Source: Thermolongibacillus altinsuensis
GTDB taxonomy: Bacteria; Bacillota; Bacilli; Bacillales; Anoxybacillaceae
Length of the DNA: 64,000 nt
NCBI RefSeq assembly: GCF_004341205.1
Contig: NZ_SLUL01000006.1
Coordinates: 124,001 to 188,000 of the forward strand
Direction: 5' to 3'
The translations under genes were made by a program, and so were the position numbers. This document shows, in pieces, positions 63,453-64,000 of this stretch. The notes under the pieces were generated by a model that worked only from the letters and a program-made list of their open reading frames with translations, was not told the DNA's origin and made no database searches. How positions within the stretch are numbered: the first letter of the stretch is position 1; each line of letters starts with the position of its first letter.

Positions 63453-64000
63453 TATGACACCTCCTCGCCGAGATACGCTTCAATGACTTTAGGATGATTC
63501 CGGATCTCTTCAGGTGTACCATGCGCGATGAGCTGTCCGTGATCAAGCACGTAAATTCGTTCGCATACTCCCATCACAAGAGACATATCATGCTCAATAA
63601 GTAAAATGGTTAAATTGAACTTTTCTCTTATAAAAGCAATTAAATTCATCAGTTCCTTTGTTTCCTGCGGATTCATTCCCGCTGCAGGCTCATCAAGCAA
63701 CAATAATTTTGGATGTGCCGCCAACGCTCTGGCAATTTCTAAACGCCGTTGCTGACCGTATGGCAAATTTTTCGCTTTTTCATACATAAAACCCTCAAGC
63801 TTAAAAATTTTTAAAAATTCGATTGCCTTTTCTTCGATTTCTTTTTCACCGGAAAAATGAGAAGGTAAACGAATAATGGAACTTAAAATGGAATGACGAG
63901 CCAGAGAATGGTATGCAACCTTTACGTTATCAAGTACGGAAAGTTCACCGAACAAACGAATGTTTTGGAACGTACGACTAATCCCTTTTCGTGTAATTTT
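63452..64000 (-). CDS. livG: Branched-chain amino acid ABC transporter ATP-binding protein LivG, partial
   Basis: The gene runs off the window; the visible part begins KITRKGISRTFQNIRLFGEL, from the middle of the ATPase domain. It includes a signature-like LPYGQQRRLEIARAL, Walker B LLLLDEPAAGMNP and the LivG tail GTPEEIRNHPKVIEAYLG. Walker A and the start lie beyond position 64000. Confidence 0.92.
   Translation of the reverse strand, partial: KITRKGISRTFQNIRLFGELSVLDNVKVAYHSLARHSILSSIIRLPSHFSGEKEIEEKAIEFLKIFKLEGFMYEKAKNLPYGQQRRLEIARALAAHPKLLLLDEPAAGMNPQETKELMNLIAFIREKFNLTILLIEHDMSLVMGVCERIYVLDHGQLIAHGTPEEIRNHPKVIEAYLGEEVS

Overview
The window looks like a chromosomal segment of a moderately A+T-rich, spore-forming, thermophile-type Bacillaceae, most like Anoxybacillus/Geobacillus. 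This is inferred from gene content and protein style (sporulenol/squalene-hopene cyclase, CotS/CotSA coat proteins, a YjcZ peptide, CsoR-CopA-CopZ, GlnK-GlnL, S-box control of metNIQ); no rRNA or tRNA is present to fix the species.

Layout. 0-9.7 kb, metal handling, all on the minus strand: a histidine phosphatase, an orphan nosD-nosL-nosY-nosF set without nosZ, the csoR-copA-copZ copper operon, and a CzrA/CadA-type Zn/Cd/Co efflux pair, each efflux operon with a readable promoter/operator. 9.7-15.4 kb: a large transporter, a decayed stretch (frameshifted DUF2892 gene, GNAT fragment, truncated structured repeat), a 27-residue membrane peptide with its own promoter and terminator, a peroxiredoxin, an endonuclease I-like protein and a MOSC protein. 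15.4-24.3 kb: a two-gene, four-domain 2-oxoacid:ferredoxin oxidoreductase, a metallo-hydrolase, an internally deleted AEC transporter and a heterodimeric ABC exporter. 24.5-31.2 kb: structured repeat copy A, an MFS drug transporter, an aldehyde dehydrogenase with DUF779 partner and a perfect cre site, then a MocR regulator fused head-to-head with an EamA transporter, and a broken TauE/SafE gene.

31.3-42.4 kb: SAM riboswitch-metNIQ, an iron-type alcohol dehydrogenase relative, a polysaccharide deacetylase with a nonsense codon, remnants of a PTS locus, and a six-gene glutamine-type ABC transporter plus GlnK-GlnL two-component locus. 42.4-45.3 kb: repeat copies B and C bracket two broken insertion sequences, a YdcZ-like protein and an acetyltransferase. 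45.4-57.6 kb: EamA transporter, DUF6141-like protein, ECF sigma/anti-sigma pair, sporulation genes (yjcZ, cotS, cotSA), another EamA transporter, sqhC, and a yppC-like gene that seems to start at ATT. 57.6-60.7 kb: a degraded, more A+T-rich island with IS3 and IS21 remnants, an OFA-type MFS transporter and a truncated 2-oxoglutarate/Fe(II) oxygenase. 61-64 kb: a sirtuin-fructosamine kinase pair and the livF/livG end of a branched-chain amino acid transporter.

Most striking: a 213-bp multi-stem repeat in three full copies and one fragment, with a paired base change that preserves a stem; similar upstream segments with sigma-K-like -10 boxes shared by yjcZ and cotS; a CotSA carrying a long coiled-coil tail; and the large number of recently broken genes (about a dozen), which suggests ongoing genome reduction.
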